The notes beneath the pieces were generated by a model. It searched no databases, was not told where the DNA came from, and saw only the letters and a program-made list of their open reading frames with translations. A stretch of DNA of 64,000 nucleotides from positions 1,364,001 through 1,428,000 of the forward strand of contig NZ_CP011502.1 in NCBI RefSeq assembly GCF_001509405.1. The letters are read 5' to 3'. This DNA comes from Aeromicrobium erythreum (GTDB taxonomy: Bacteria > Actinomycetota > Actinomycetes > Propionibacteriales > Nocardioidaceae). Of this stretch, positions 7,998 to 15,660 are shown piece after piece (the stretch's first letter is position 1; each line of letters opens with the position of its first letter). The translations under genes and the position numbers were made by a program.

Positions 7998-8211
7998 TCG
8001 GGGCGTCTCCTGCGGCTGCGTGGGTGCGGGTTCGTGCTCGTCCTGCGGCTGCGCTGGCGCGGCTTCTCGCTCGGGTGGGGCTGCGCTGGCGCGGCTTCGA
8101 CTCGTCCTGCGCTCCGAAAGGGCCTCGACCGGGCGGCTGGCAGCGGCGGCGGCTCGGGTTCTCGGGCTGTGGCCCGCGTAGGACGGAAGAATCTGCGTTC
8201 GCGCCCCCTCA

Positions 8212-8290
8212 GCGGTGGATCTGCCACCGAATCGCCGTCGGCGGTGGGTCTGCCACCTGCTGAGCGCTGTACAGGTGGAGGATCCACCGC
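8212..8290. repeat. Hairpin arms in element 1, GGTGGATC module
   Basis: GCGGTGGATCTGCCACC at 8212-8228 pairs with 8274-8290 over 17 bp with two mismatches. The loop itself contains a second copy of the GGTGG-TCTGCCACC word. Element 2 has the equivalent module as a compact hairpin. Confidence 0.6.
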
Positions 8291-8307
8291 CGAAGGGGTC
8301 AGAGGTG

Positions 8308-8359
8308 GCAGTGCTTCTCCCTTCTCGTGGACCGTGCCACGAGAAGGGAGAAGCGCTGC
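8308..8359. repeat. Long perfect-type hairpin in element 1
   Basis: 8308-8330 and 8337-8359 are complementary over 23 bp with a single mismatch, around a 6-nt loop. The stem word is CTTCTCCCTTCTCGTGG. It has no counterpart in element 2. Confidence 0.8.
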
Positions 8360-8415
8360 CCACCCCACCCCCAAGGGCACCCACGATTCTTCCTTCGTGC
8401 GTTCGAGGTCGAACG

Positions 8416-8455
8416 CTTCTGCGTTGGTGACGGGATCCCGTAGGAAACGCAGAAG
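8416..8455. repeat. Hairpin with GACGGGATCCCGT core, element 1
   Basis: CTTCTGCGTT at 8416-8425 pairs with 8446-8455, enclosing the self-complementary core ACGGGATCCCGT. The same core and stem occur in element 2 at 31765-31800. Confidence 0.7.
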
Positions 8456-8730
8456 CCTTGAACACCGACGCACGAACGCAGAATCGTGCATCCACCCCCA
8501 GCACCAACCCGCCGCCCGAGACCCCAGACCAGCGCGGTCGCCAGCCGCCCGGTCGAGGCCCTTGCGGAGACCACACCCAGCGAAAGCCGAGGCAGCGCAC
8601 CAGCAAGCCCGGACCTCCCGCGGCTGCGCACCAGCAGGTGGAGACCCCCTGCGGCCGCGCACCACCGAACCCAGACCCTCGCGCCGACGCACCAGCAAGC
8701 CCAGACCGACGCGCGCAACACCCCGACGCG

Positions 8731-8768
8731 TCGAAGCCCCCGCCGGCGTGGGCCGGTGGGGGCTTCGA
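8731..8768 (-). terminator. Terminator hairpin downstream of bL37
   Basis: 17-bp stem (TCGAAGCCCCCGCCGGC with its complement, one G-T pair) around a 4-nt loop, 27 nt beyond the bL37 stop codon on the minus strand. Confidence 0.65.
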
Positions 8769-8795
8769 TCGTCTGCGCTCGCGGGGAGCGTCAGG

Positions 8796-8870
8796 TCACG
8801 CGTTGGGGCGCTTGCCGTGGTTGGCGCCCTTCTTGCGACGCGCGCGGCGCTTGCGGCCGGTCTTACCCAT
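8796..8870 (-). CDS. 50S ribosomal protein bL37
   Basis: A 24-residue, extremely basic protein beginning MGKTGRKRRARRKKGANHG and ending KRPNA. The conserved GANHGKRPN tail identifies it as bL37, the tiny actinobacterial large-subunit protein first seen in mycobacterial ribosome structures. It is too short for most gene finders. Support is strong: ATG 8870 is preceded by AGGAGG with 6 nt spacing, the stop is followed by a terminator hairpin, and 11 of the 24 residues are Arg or Lys. Confidence 0.9.
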   Translation of the reverse strand: MGKTGRKRRARRKKGANHGKRPNA

Positions 8871-8957
8871 GATGGTCCTCCTCAGACGTCCAGCGTCCAT
8901 GGTCCCACACGGGCCCGCCGGCGCGGCACACGCCCTGGAGCGACGGGTCGGGGAGGG

Positions 8958-9326
8958 TCAGGGAGTGGGCAGGCGCGACAGGAAGCGCTCACGGTCGACG
9001 ACGACGCGCCGGACCTCGCCATGGGCGACGATCGTCCCGTGGGCGTCGTGCGCGGCCACCCGGAACCGCAGGAGCCGGCCGTCCTCGTAGGTGACGTCGG
9101 CGGTCGCGGTCACCGTCGCGCCGACGGGGCTGGCGGCCACGTGCTCGACCTCGACGCGGGTGCCGACGCTCGTGCGGTGCTCGTCCAGGTCGAGCGCTGC
9201 GCAGGTGGCCTCCTCGAGCCAGGCCAGCAGCCGAGGAGTGGCGAGCACGGCGAGGTCCCCGCTGCCGAGGGCGGCGGCGGTGTCGGCGTCGCCCACCACG
9301 TGGGTCACGGTCGCGGTGCGGGGCAT
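8958..9326 (-). CDS. Hotdog-fold thioesterase, FlK-like
   Basis: A 122-residue single-domain protein. The segment TPRLLAWLEEATCAALD followed by VGTRVEVEHVAASPVG is characteristic of the fluoroacetyl-CoA thioesterase-like group of hotdog enzymes, which hydrolyse small acyl-CoA esters. The physiological substrate is unknown; housekeeping members are widespread in Actinomycetes. AGGAGG precedes ATG 9326. It starts 30 nt after the end of the ABC pair on the same strand, so it may be the last gene of that iron-box operon. Confidence 0.8.
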   Translation of the reverse strand: MPRTATVTHVVGDADTAAALGSGDLAVLATPRLLAWLEEATCAALDLDEHRTSVGTRVEVEHVAASPVGATVTATADVTYEDGRLLRFRVAAHDAHGTIVAHGEVRRVVVDRERFLSRLPTP

Positions 9327-9356
9327 GGGTCCTCCTGGGTCAGCGGACGGGTCGGG

Positions 9357-11138
9357 TCAAGCCTGCCCGACGGGCTGCTCGCCGGTGTCGGACCACGCCG
9401 CCCACAGCTGCGCGTAGCGCCCGCCGGCGCGCAGGAGCGTCTCGTGCGAGCCCTCCTCGACGACGGCACCGTCCTCCATCACGAGCACGCGGTCGGCGGT
9501 CCGGGCCTGGGTGAGCCGGTGCGCGATGACCAGTGCCGCCCGACCGTGCGTGACCGCGGCGGCCGCCTGCTCGAGCTCGCGGGCGCCCGACGAGCCGGCC
9601 TCCGCCGTCGCCTCGTCGAGCACGACCACCTGCGGGTCGAGCAGGGCGACGCGGCTGAGGGCGAGCTGCTGCGTCTGGGCCGGGGTGAGCGGGTGCCCGA
9701 GGTCGCCGACCACGGTGTCCAGGCCGTGGGGGAGCGCGCGGGCCCAGCCGGCGGCGTCGGTGGTCGCGAGGGCGCTCCACAGCGCGTCGTCGTCGGCGTC
9801 GGCCCGGGCCAGCAGCAGGTTGTCGCGCAGGCTGCCGGCGAACACGTGCACCTCCTGCGACACGAGGGCCACGTGCCGGCGCACGACGGGCTCGGGTGCC
9901 GTGGTCACGTCGAGCGCGCCGAGCCGGACGTGGCCTCCGGTGGGCCGCAGCGTCCCGGCCGCGATGCCGCCGAGCGTCGACTTGCCGGCGCCCGTCGCAC
10001 CGACGACGGCGACGTGCTCGCCGGGCTGGATCGTCAGGTCGACGGGGGCGAGCACGGGCCGGCCGGTCTCGTACGCGTGGTGCACGCCCTGCAGCGTGAG
10101 CACCGGCTCGGGCCCCGCGTCGACCGGCGCGACGTCGCGCGGCGGGATGAGCGCGACCCCGGCAAGGCGCGCGAGGGCGGCACCACTGGCCTGTGCGGCG
10201 TCGAAGACGTAGAGCACCGCACCGATCGGGTTGAACAGCCGGTGGAAGAAGAGCGCCGCGGCCGTCGCGTCACCGACGCTGGCGGAGCCGGTGCTGACGA
10301 GGGCGTACCCCGTCGCCAGGACGACGACGAGCCCGACGCACTCCGACGCGTTCATGCGGGCGCCGAGCCGCGTGTAGAGGCGGAAGACGTCGAGCGTGAT
10401 CGCGACGGCGTCGCCGGAACGTCGCTCCACCCGCTCGAGGGCGATGTCCTCGACACCGAACGCACGCAGCGTCGGCGCGTCGCGCACGCCGGTCACGAGC
10501 ACCTCGGCGCGCGCGCCCTCGGCCGTGCGCTCGGCCCGGTAGTACGGGATCGAGCGCGGCAGGTACCACCGCATGCCGAGCACGTAGCCCGGCGCGGCAG
10601 CGAGACCTGCCAAGCCCAGCCGCCAGTCGAGCGTGAAGAGGCCGCCGACGGTGAAGGCGATCGCCGAGACCGACGTGAGGAGCATCGGGATGGCCTCGTC
10701 GAGCGACTCGGTGACGCGCCGCACGTCGTCGCCCACGCGTCCGAGGACGTCGCCGACGCCGGCCGCCTCGAGCTGCTGGGAGTCGAGGTGGAGGGCTCGG
10801 TCGAGCACCTCCTCGCGCAGCTCCGCCAGGGCGGGTGCCACCGTCCTGGCGAGCGCTGCCGTCGACACGGTGGTCGACACCGCGGCGACGACCGCGGCGG
10901 CCAGCATGACGGCGACCGGCGCGAGCACCTCTGCGAAGGTGCCGTCGTCACGCACGACGTCGACGACGCGGCCGATCATGAGCACCGGCACGATGCCGGC
11001 GAAGCCGGTCACCAGGAAGGCGGCCACGGTCAGCGCCAGGCTGCCTCGACGCGCGCGCAGCAGACGCCACGCGACGCGCGTGGTGCTGCGACCGTCGGCG
11101 ACCGGCAGGAGCTGGTCGGCGTGCTGGGTCTGGCTCAT
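9357..11138 (-). CDS. ABC transporter half-subunit with intact Walker motifs and degenerate signature
   Basis: A 593-residue protein: six-helix exporter-type membrane domain (about 30-320) plus nucleotide-binding domain. Walker A is canonical (GATGAGKST, Lys386) and Walker B carries the catalytic glutamate (VVVLDEAT, Glu509), followed by an H-loop His (VIAHRLTQA). The ABC signature is lost: LTPAQTQQLALSR stands where LSGGQ should be. The partner gene upstream shows the opposite pattern. The start ATG 11138 overlaps the partner's stop (ATGA). The iron box upstream of the pair suggests iron or siderophore transport in the manner of IrtAB or YbtPQ, but no substrate is proven. Confidence 0.85.
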   Translation of the reverse strand: MSQTQHADQLLPVADGRSTTRVAWRLLRARRGSLALTVAAFLVTGFAGIVPVLMIGRVVDVVRDDGTFAEVLAPVAVMLAAAVVAAVSTTVSTAALARTVAPALAELREEVLDRALHLDSQQLEAAGVGDVLGRVGDDVRRVTESLDEAIPMLLTSVSAIAFTVGGLFTLDWRLGLAGLAAAPGYVLGMRWYLPRSIPYYRAERTAEGARAEVLVTGVRDAPTLRAFGVEDIALERVERRSGDAVAITLDVFRLYTRLGARMNASECVGLVVVLATGYALVSTGSASVGDATAAALFFHRLFNPIGAVLYVFDAAQASGAALARLAGVALIPPRDVAPVDAGPEPVLTLQGVHHAYETGRPVLAPVDLTIQPGEHVAVVGATGAGKSTLGGIAAGTLRPTGGHVRLGALDVTTAPEPVVRRHVALVSQEVHVFAGSLRDNLLLARADADDDALWSALATTDAAGWARALPHGLDTVVGDLGHPLTPAQTQQLALSRVALLDPQVVVLDEATAEAGSSGARELEQAAAAVTHGRAALVIAHRLTQARTADRVLVMEDGAVVEEGSHETLLRAGGRYAQLWAAWSDTGEQPVGQA

Positions 11139-12868
11139 CGCTCGACCGCCTCGCGGTAGTCGGCGTCGCGGAGCAGGTCCAGGTGCGTGCCCTCGGCGAC
11201 CACGCGTCCACCGCGCACGACGAGCACGCGGTCGGCGGCGCGCAGCAGGGCCGGGCTGGAGGTCAGCACGAGGGTGGACCGTCCGGTGCGCAGACGTCGC
11301 ACCCCGTCGGCCACGGCCTGCTCGGTCACGGCGTCGACGGCGCTCGTCGGGTCCTGCAGGACGACGACGGGTCGGTCGGTAGCCAGGGCGCGCGCCAGGG
11401 CGAGCCGCTGCCGCTGGCCGCCGGAGAGGCTGCTGCCGCCGGCGCGGACCGGGCGGTCCAGCCCGTCGGGGTGCAGACGGACGACGTCGTCGGCGGCCGA
11501 GGCGGTGAGGGCCGGGGCGAGCGCGTCGTCGTCGTGCTGCCCGCCCGGGTCGACGGTGGTGCGCAGCGTGCCCTCCGTGATGCCGCCGTGGTGCGCGACG
11601 ACGAGCAGGTGCCGGCGACGTCCGGCCACGGACAGCTCGGCGAGGTCGACGTCGCCGAGGCGCGCGCGTCCGGAGTCGAGGTCGAGGTCGCCGGAGAGCA
11701 GGGCCACCAGGGCGTCGGAGACCGCAGGATCGTCGACCGCGACGGCGACGAGCTCGTCGTGGCGCAGGTGCAGGCTGAGCCCGTCGAGCGGACCTGCCGC
11801 GACGTCGTCGAGCACGAGCTCGGGCCGGTCCTGGCTGGGCGCGCGACCTCCGGGTGCGAGGACGCGAGGCGTCGCGAGGAAGTCGACGATGCGCGCGGCC
11901 GACGCGCGCGACGCCGCGAACTGCGCGCTCACGTCGCCGAGCCCGCGCAGCGGCTCGGCGAGGAACTGCGTGAGGCCGACCAACGCGATCAGCTCGCCGA
12001 GGCTGATGTCGCCGTCGAGGGCGCGACGTCCGGCGAGTAGCGCGACCGCGGCGAGCAGCAGGCCGCTGAGCGCGGTGGTGAAGCCGTCGAGGTAGCCCCA
12101 GGAGCGGGCGACGGCGACGGTGTCGTCGCTCGCCCGGGTACTCGCGGCACGGTAGCGACGCAGGGCGACGTCCTCGCCGCCGATGCCCTTGAGCGGGCGC
12201 AGGCCCTCGAGCAGGTCGGCCGCGAGTCCCGAGGCGGCGGCCGTGCTCTCCTGCTGCCGGGCGGTGCGGCGTGCGACCAGCGGGGCGAGCGCCTGGATCG
12301 CGACGAGCACGGCGGGCACCCCGAGCAGGATGAGCAGGCCCAGCACGACGTCGACGCGGAGCACGTACGCGGCCGTCACGAGCACTGCGACGAGGGACGC
12401 GATCGCGTAGCCGAGCTGGTGCAGGGCCATCGGCACGAGGTCGGCGTCGGACGTCGCGATCGAGAGGGTCTCGCCGGCGAGCCGGTCGGTCCGCGCGCCC
12501 CGGGGGTGCAGCACGTGCCCCGCGACCTCGACGCGCAGCGCGTGCGCCTCGCGCTCGATGCCCTGCTTGATGAAGCGCGCACCGAAGCGGTAGCCGTTGC
12601 TGAGCACCACGAAGAGCGCGACGAGCACGCCGAGCGTCCAGGCGAGGTCGCCGAGACCGCCGCCGTCGACGGCCTGGTCGACGACGAGCCCGATGACGAC
12701 GGGCACGAGGGTCTCGCTGAGCTGCCAGAGCGTCAGCAGGGGATAGCCGCGGCCGAGGTCGCGTCCGTTGCGGCGCAGCGCCCGGCGGAGCAGGGCACCG
12801 GCGGTGGCCGGCGCGGTGGTGGGTGCGTCGGGCGACGTCGTGCTCGTGCCGCGTCCACCTCGTCCCAT
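11135..12868 (-). CDS. ABC transporter half-subunit with intact signature and degenerate Walker motifs
   Basis: A 577-residue exporter-fold half transporter with six membrane helices at about 45-320. Its nucleotide-binding domain has a perfect signature (LSGGQRQRLALARAL). Walker A is unrecognisable (AVAVDDPAVSDALVALL in its place), and Walker B reads VVVLQDPTSAVD, lacking the usual Asp-Glu. It should work only as a heterodimer with the downstream subunit. ATG 12868 lies 5 nt from an iron box whose centre also forms the TAGGCT -10, so expression is probably repressed when iron is plentiful. Confidence 0.85.
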   Translation of the reverse strand: MGRGGRGTSTTSPDAPTTAPATAGALLRRALRRNGRDLGRGYPLLTLWQLSETLVPVVIGLVVDQAVDGGGLGDLAWTLGVLVALFVVLSNGYRFGARFIKQGIEREAHALRVEVAGHVLHPRGARTDRLAGETLSIATSDADLVPMALHQLGYAIASLVAVLVTAAYVLRVDVVLGLLILLGVPAVLVAIQALAPLVARRTARQQESTAAASGLAADLLEGLRPLKGIGGEDVALRRYRAASTRASDDTVAVARSWGYLDGFTTALSGLLLAAVALLAGRRALDGDISLGELIALVGLTQFLAEPLRGLGDVSAQFAASRASAARIVDFLATPRVLAPGGRAPSQDRPELVLDDVAAGPLDGLSLHLRHDELVAVAVDDPAVSDALVALLSGDLDLDSGRARLGDVDLAELSVAGRRRHLLVVAHHGGITEGTLRTTVDPGGQHDDDALAPALTASAADDVVRLHPDGLDRPVRAGGSSLSGGQRQRLALARALATDRPVVVLQDPTSAVDAVTEQAVADGVRRLRTGRSTLVLTSSPALLRAADRVLVVRGGRVVAEGTHLDLLRDADYREAVER

Positions 12869-12873
12869 GCGAG

Positions 12874-12892
12874 TGAGGTTAGCCTAACCCGT
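12874..12892 (-). promoter_or_regulatory. IdeR/DtxR-type iron box overlapping the ABC operon promoter
   Basis: ACGGGTTAGGCTAACCTCA on the minus strand matches 15 of 19 positions of the IdeR/DtxR consensus TTAGGTTAGGCTAACCTAA, including a perfect central 13-bp palindrome (12877-12889). The TAGGCT inside it is a good -10, 12 nt before ATG 12868. Repressor binding would directly block RNA polymerase. Confidence 0.8.
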
Positions 12893-12933
12893 CGCCGTCC
12901 CGACCGGCGGTCGCGACGACGACGGGCCGTGGC

Positions 12934-14637
12934 TCACACGCCGTGCGTGGTGCGCGGGTACTCCGCGGACACGTCGGTCATGACGTTCACGAGGTAGGGC
13001 ACGCCCGACGCGAACGCGCGGTCGAGCGCCGGCCCGATCTGCGCGGGGTCGGTCACCATCTCGCCACCGCCGCCGAGCGCGGTGACGACCTGGTCGTAGC
13101 GCGTGTGCGGTGCGAGGTCGGCGGCGACGTCGTAGCCGTAGAGCATCTGCATGGGGCTCTTCTCCAGCCCCCACGCGGAGTTGTTGCCGACGATCATGAC
13201 CACGGGCAGGTCGTGGCGCACGAGGGTGTCGACGTCCATGAGCGACATGCCGGCGGCGCCGTCGCCGAACAGCACGACGACCTGGCTCGAGGGTCGCGTG
13301 ATGCGGGCCGCCATGGCGGCGCCCATGCCGGCGCCCAGGCAGCCGTAGGGTCCGGGGTCGAGCCAGCCGCCGGGTCGCTGCGGCTCGACGAACTTCCCGG
13401 CGAACGACACGAAGTCGCCGCCGTCGCCGATGACGACGGCGTCGTCGGCGAGGCGGGGGAGCAGCTCGCCGTAGATCCGTGCCGGGTGGATGGGGTCGCT
13501 GGTCGACGCGAGCAGGTCGACGTCGCGCGCGGCCGCGGCGGAGACGAGGTCCTGCAGCTGCCCGAGCCAGGACGACCAGTCCGGCCGGGAGCCGGGCGCC
13601 GACTGCAGTGCGGCCAGGATGCCGTCGAGCACGAGCGTCAGGTCGCCGGCGGCCGACCCGGCGAGGTCGGCGTGGGTCGAGAGCTGGCCGGGGGAGTCGG
13701 CGAGGTGGACGACCCGCGCCGGCGTGGCGCCGTCCTTGCCCCCGAAGACGCCGTAGCCGAGACGGAAGTCGAGCGGCGTGCCGGCGACGACGACGAGGTC
13801 GGCCCCCGAGAACGCGGCGGAGCGGGCCTTGGTGACGAGCTGGGGGTGGCCACCCGGCAGGAGCCCGCGACCCATGCCGTTGGCGATGACGGGGATGCCG
13901 GTCTCGGCGGCGAAGCGCGACGCGGCGTCCTCGGCGCCGTCGGCCCAGACGTCGGTCCCGAGGACGAGCACGGGGTGGTGGGCGTCCTGCAGGAGTCGAG
14001 CGACGCGGTTCAGGTCGTCGGCGTTGGGCTGCAGGGGAGCCCGGTCCGGACCCGTGGCGGCGCCCAGGGGTCCGGCGTTGAAGAACTCGTCCATCGGGAC
14101 GTCGACGAAGGTCGGCCCGCGGTGCGAGGACCCGGCGCGGTTGAACGCCTCGTGGACGGTGGGGGCGATGTCGGCGAGGGTGTGCGCGGTGGCCGCCCAC
14201 GTCGAGACGGTCTCGAAGATCGGCGGGTGGTCGAGCTCCTGCAGGGTGCCCATGCCCCAGCGGCCGGCCGGGGCGCGGCCGCCGACGACCACGAGCGGCG
14301 ACCCGGCGAAGTGGGCCTGCGCGACCGGGCTGACGCCGTTGGTGACGCCCGGGCCGGCCGTGAGCACGGCGAGGCCCGGAGTGCGGGTCAGCTTGCCGAC
14401 GGCCTCGGCGGCGAACACGGCGGTCGGCTCGTGCCGTACGTCGATGATGGGCATCGGGTCGGCGGCGGTGACCGCGGCGTCGTACATGGGGAACACGTGG
14501 GCACCGGAGAGCGTGAACATGGCCTGCACGCCGTGGGCGCGGGCCACCTCGAGCGCGTGGACTCCACCATGGGCAGTGGGGGCGGAGCTCTCGCCGTCGG
14601 CGTCAGGGGTGGCCGCGGACTCGTCGGTCTGTGACAT
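12934..14637 (-). CDS. Thiamine-diphosphate enzyme, IlvG-like acetolactate synthase family
   Basis: A 567-residue three-domain ThDP enzyme. The N-terminal pyrimidine domain has the catalytic glutamate (DVRHEPTAVFAAEA), and the C-terminal domain has the cofactor motif GDGAAG...GNNSAWG. It resembles the mycobacterial IlvG protein more than the main IlvB catalytic subunit, notably in the RAPAGRWGMGTLQE segment. Its true substrate may not be pyruvate; relatives include oxalyl-CoA decarboxylase-like enzymes. No small regulatory subunit is nearby. Start ATG 14637 was preferred over an in-frame upstream codon because a -10 box fits a leaderless mRNA. Confidence 0.8.
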   Translation of the reverse strand: MSQTDESAATPDADGESSAPTAHGGVHALEVARAHGVQAMFTLSGAHVFPMYDAAVTAADPMPIIDVRHEPTAVFAAEAVGKLTRTPGLAVLTAGPGVTNGVSPVAQAHFAGSPLVVVGGRAPAGRWGMGTLQELDHPPIFETVSTWAATAHTLADIAPTVHEAFNRAGSSHRGPTFVDVPMDEFFNAGPLGAATGPDRAPLQPNADDLNRVARLLQDAHHPVLVLGTDVWADGAEDAASRFAAETGIPVIANGMGRGLLPGGHPQLVTKARSAAFSGADLVVVAGTPLDFRLGYGVFGGKDGATPARVVHLADSPGQLSTHADLAGSAAGDLTLVLDGILAALQSAPGSRPDWSSWLGQLQDLVSAAAARDVDLLASTSDPIHPARIYGELLPRLADDAVVIGDGGDFVSFAGKFVEPQRPGGWLDPGPYGCLGAGMGAAMAARITRPSSQVVVLFGDGAAGMSLMDVDTLVRHDLPVVMIVGNNSAWGLEKSPMQMLYGYDVAADLAPHTRYDQVVTALGGGGEMVTDPAQIGPALDRAFASGVPYLVNVMTDVSAEYPRTTHGV

Positions 14638-14644
14638 GGCTCGC

Positions 14645-14650
14645 ACGCTA
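14645..14650 (-). promoter_or_regulatory. -10 element of the IlvG-like gene
   Basis: TAGCGT on the minus strand, 7 nt before ATG 14637. Its first three bases are also the TAG stop codon of the DUF2785 gene. Confidence 0.5.
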
Positions 14651-15613
14651 CTGCACGGCGGTGTCGTTGTCCGGTGGGCCGTCGGGGGCGTCGAGGGGGC
14701 GGGCGCGGGTGGTCTGCCGGTACAGCCAGGGGCTCTCGCCGCGGATCTGGTCGAGGACGGCGAGGAGGAGGTCGGCGCGGTGGGCCGGCTGCTCGGCGAA
14801 CAGCTCGGCGTCGCCGCGCAGGTCGGCGCGACCCTGGACGCCGAGGGCGAGCTGCAGGTGCAGGGCGCGCAGGAAGGACGACGTGTTCTTGGCGGTCGGG
14901 GAGGGCCACTCGTCGTCGAGGTGGCCGCGGGTGCGGGGTGCGCGGACGCCTGCGCCGAGGCGGGCGAGCCAGGGCTCGACGATGCTCGGGTCGAGCGCGT
15001 TGCGGTGCAGCGCGGTCATGACCGCGTAGGCGAGGCGGTCGTCCTCACCGTGGCGCCAGACGTAGGAGGTGGGGGTGAGCACGCGGTCGGCGATCACGTC
15101 GAGCAGCACCGTCAGCTCGAGCCGGTCGAAGTGGCGTGAGCGGGCGAGGGCGGCGAGCAGGTCGGCGCCGTGGGCGATGGCGTGGGCCCATCCCTGCTCG
15201 GGCACCCAGCCGCGGTGGTCGAGCTCGCGGACGTACCAGCTGGTGGCGCGGTCGCCCCAGCCCAGGACGGTGGAGGACGGCAGGACGTGCAGGGTGTTGT
15301 CGCGCCCGACGATGTCGGCGAGCAGGAGGGCGCTGTAGGAGCGTCGGACGACCGAGACGTCGCCGTCGTGGCCGAGCCCGTACCGCAGGCCGGGCGCGAC
15401 GCCGTCGCCGAGCCCGCCGAGGAGGTCGTCGTACACGCCCGTGGAGATCCACGTGGTCAGCAGCGGGTAGGCGAGGTCCTCGCGGAGTCGAGGGTTCGGG
15501 TGGCCGAGCATCTCGACGAGCTCGGCGGTGGACTCGTCGAGGGAGCGGTCGAGCGGAACCTGTCGACCGGTCCGCACCACGGCCTGCCAGTACGCCTCGG
15601 ACATCTCGACCAT
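14648..15613 (-). CDS. DUF2785 domain-containing protein
   Basis: A 321-residue soluble helical protein that looks like a HEAT-like repeat scaffold. I recognise DUF2785 from the YALLLADIVGRDN and RGWVPEQGWAHAIAHGADLL segments and from overall length. The biochemical role is unknown in the family. The start may be ATG 15613 or ATG 15604; neither has a good ribosome site. It is divergent from the pdtaS-like gene with 47 nt between starts. Confidence 0.75.
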   Translation of the reverse strand: MVEMSEAYWQAVVRTGRQVPLDRSLDESTAELVEMLGHPNPRLREDLAYPLLTTWISTGVYDDLLGGLGDGVAPGLRYGLGHDGDVSVVRRSYSALLLADIVGRDNTLHVLPSSTVLGWGDRATSWYVRELDHRGWVPEQGWAHAIAHGADLLAALARSRHFDRLELTVLLDVIADRVLTPTSYVWRHGEDDRLAYAVMTALHRNALDPSIVEPWLARLGAGVRAPRTRGHLDDEWPSPTAKNTSSFLRALHLQLALGVQGRADLRGDAELFAEQPAHRADLLLAVLDQIRGESPWLYRQTTRARPLDAPDGPPDNDTAVQ

Positions 15614-15648
15614 CGTGCCAGAGGGGTCCTGGTCTGCAGTGGCGCGGC

Positions 15649-15654
15649 TAGGGT
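15649..15654 (+). promoter_or_regulatory. -10 element of pdtaS
   Basis: TAGGGT, 6 nt before GTG 15661. Confidence 0.55.
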
Positions 15655-15660
15655 GGGCGC

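Larger units (their letters stand above)
8020..8725. repeat. Palindromic intergenic repeat element 1
   Basis: The 838-nt gap between rsrA and bL37 holds no gene; all open frames across it lack start context. It is a quasi-palindrome. The left arm contains the complement of a block (core at 8112-8140) that recurs in direct orientation on the right (8541-8569). The right arm continues as about four degenerate 31-bp tandem units (GCGCACCAGCAAGCCCAGAC...) between about 8600 and 8725. The centre holds three strong hairpins. The same architecture and sequence recur at about 31390-32065. Confidence 0.75.

Noticed and set aside
8600..8725. 31-bp tandem units considered as a CRISPR array
   Set aside because: Units are contiguous and degenerate, with no unique spacers of constant length, and no cas genes are nearby.
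8034..11159. Plus-strand open frame of about 1040 codons across repeat element 1 and the ABC genes
   Set aside because: It runs antisense to four recognisable genes and through the repeat. No homology is recognisable and there is no start signal.
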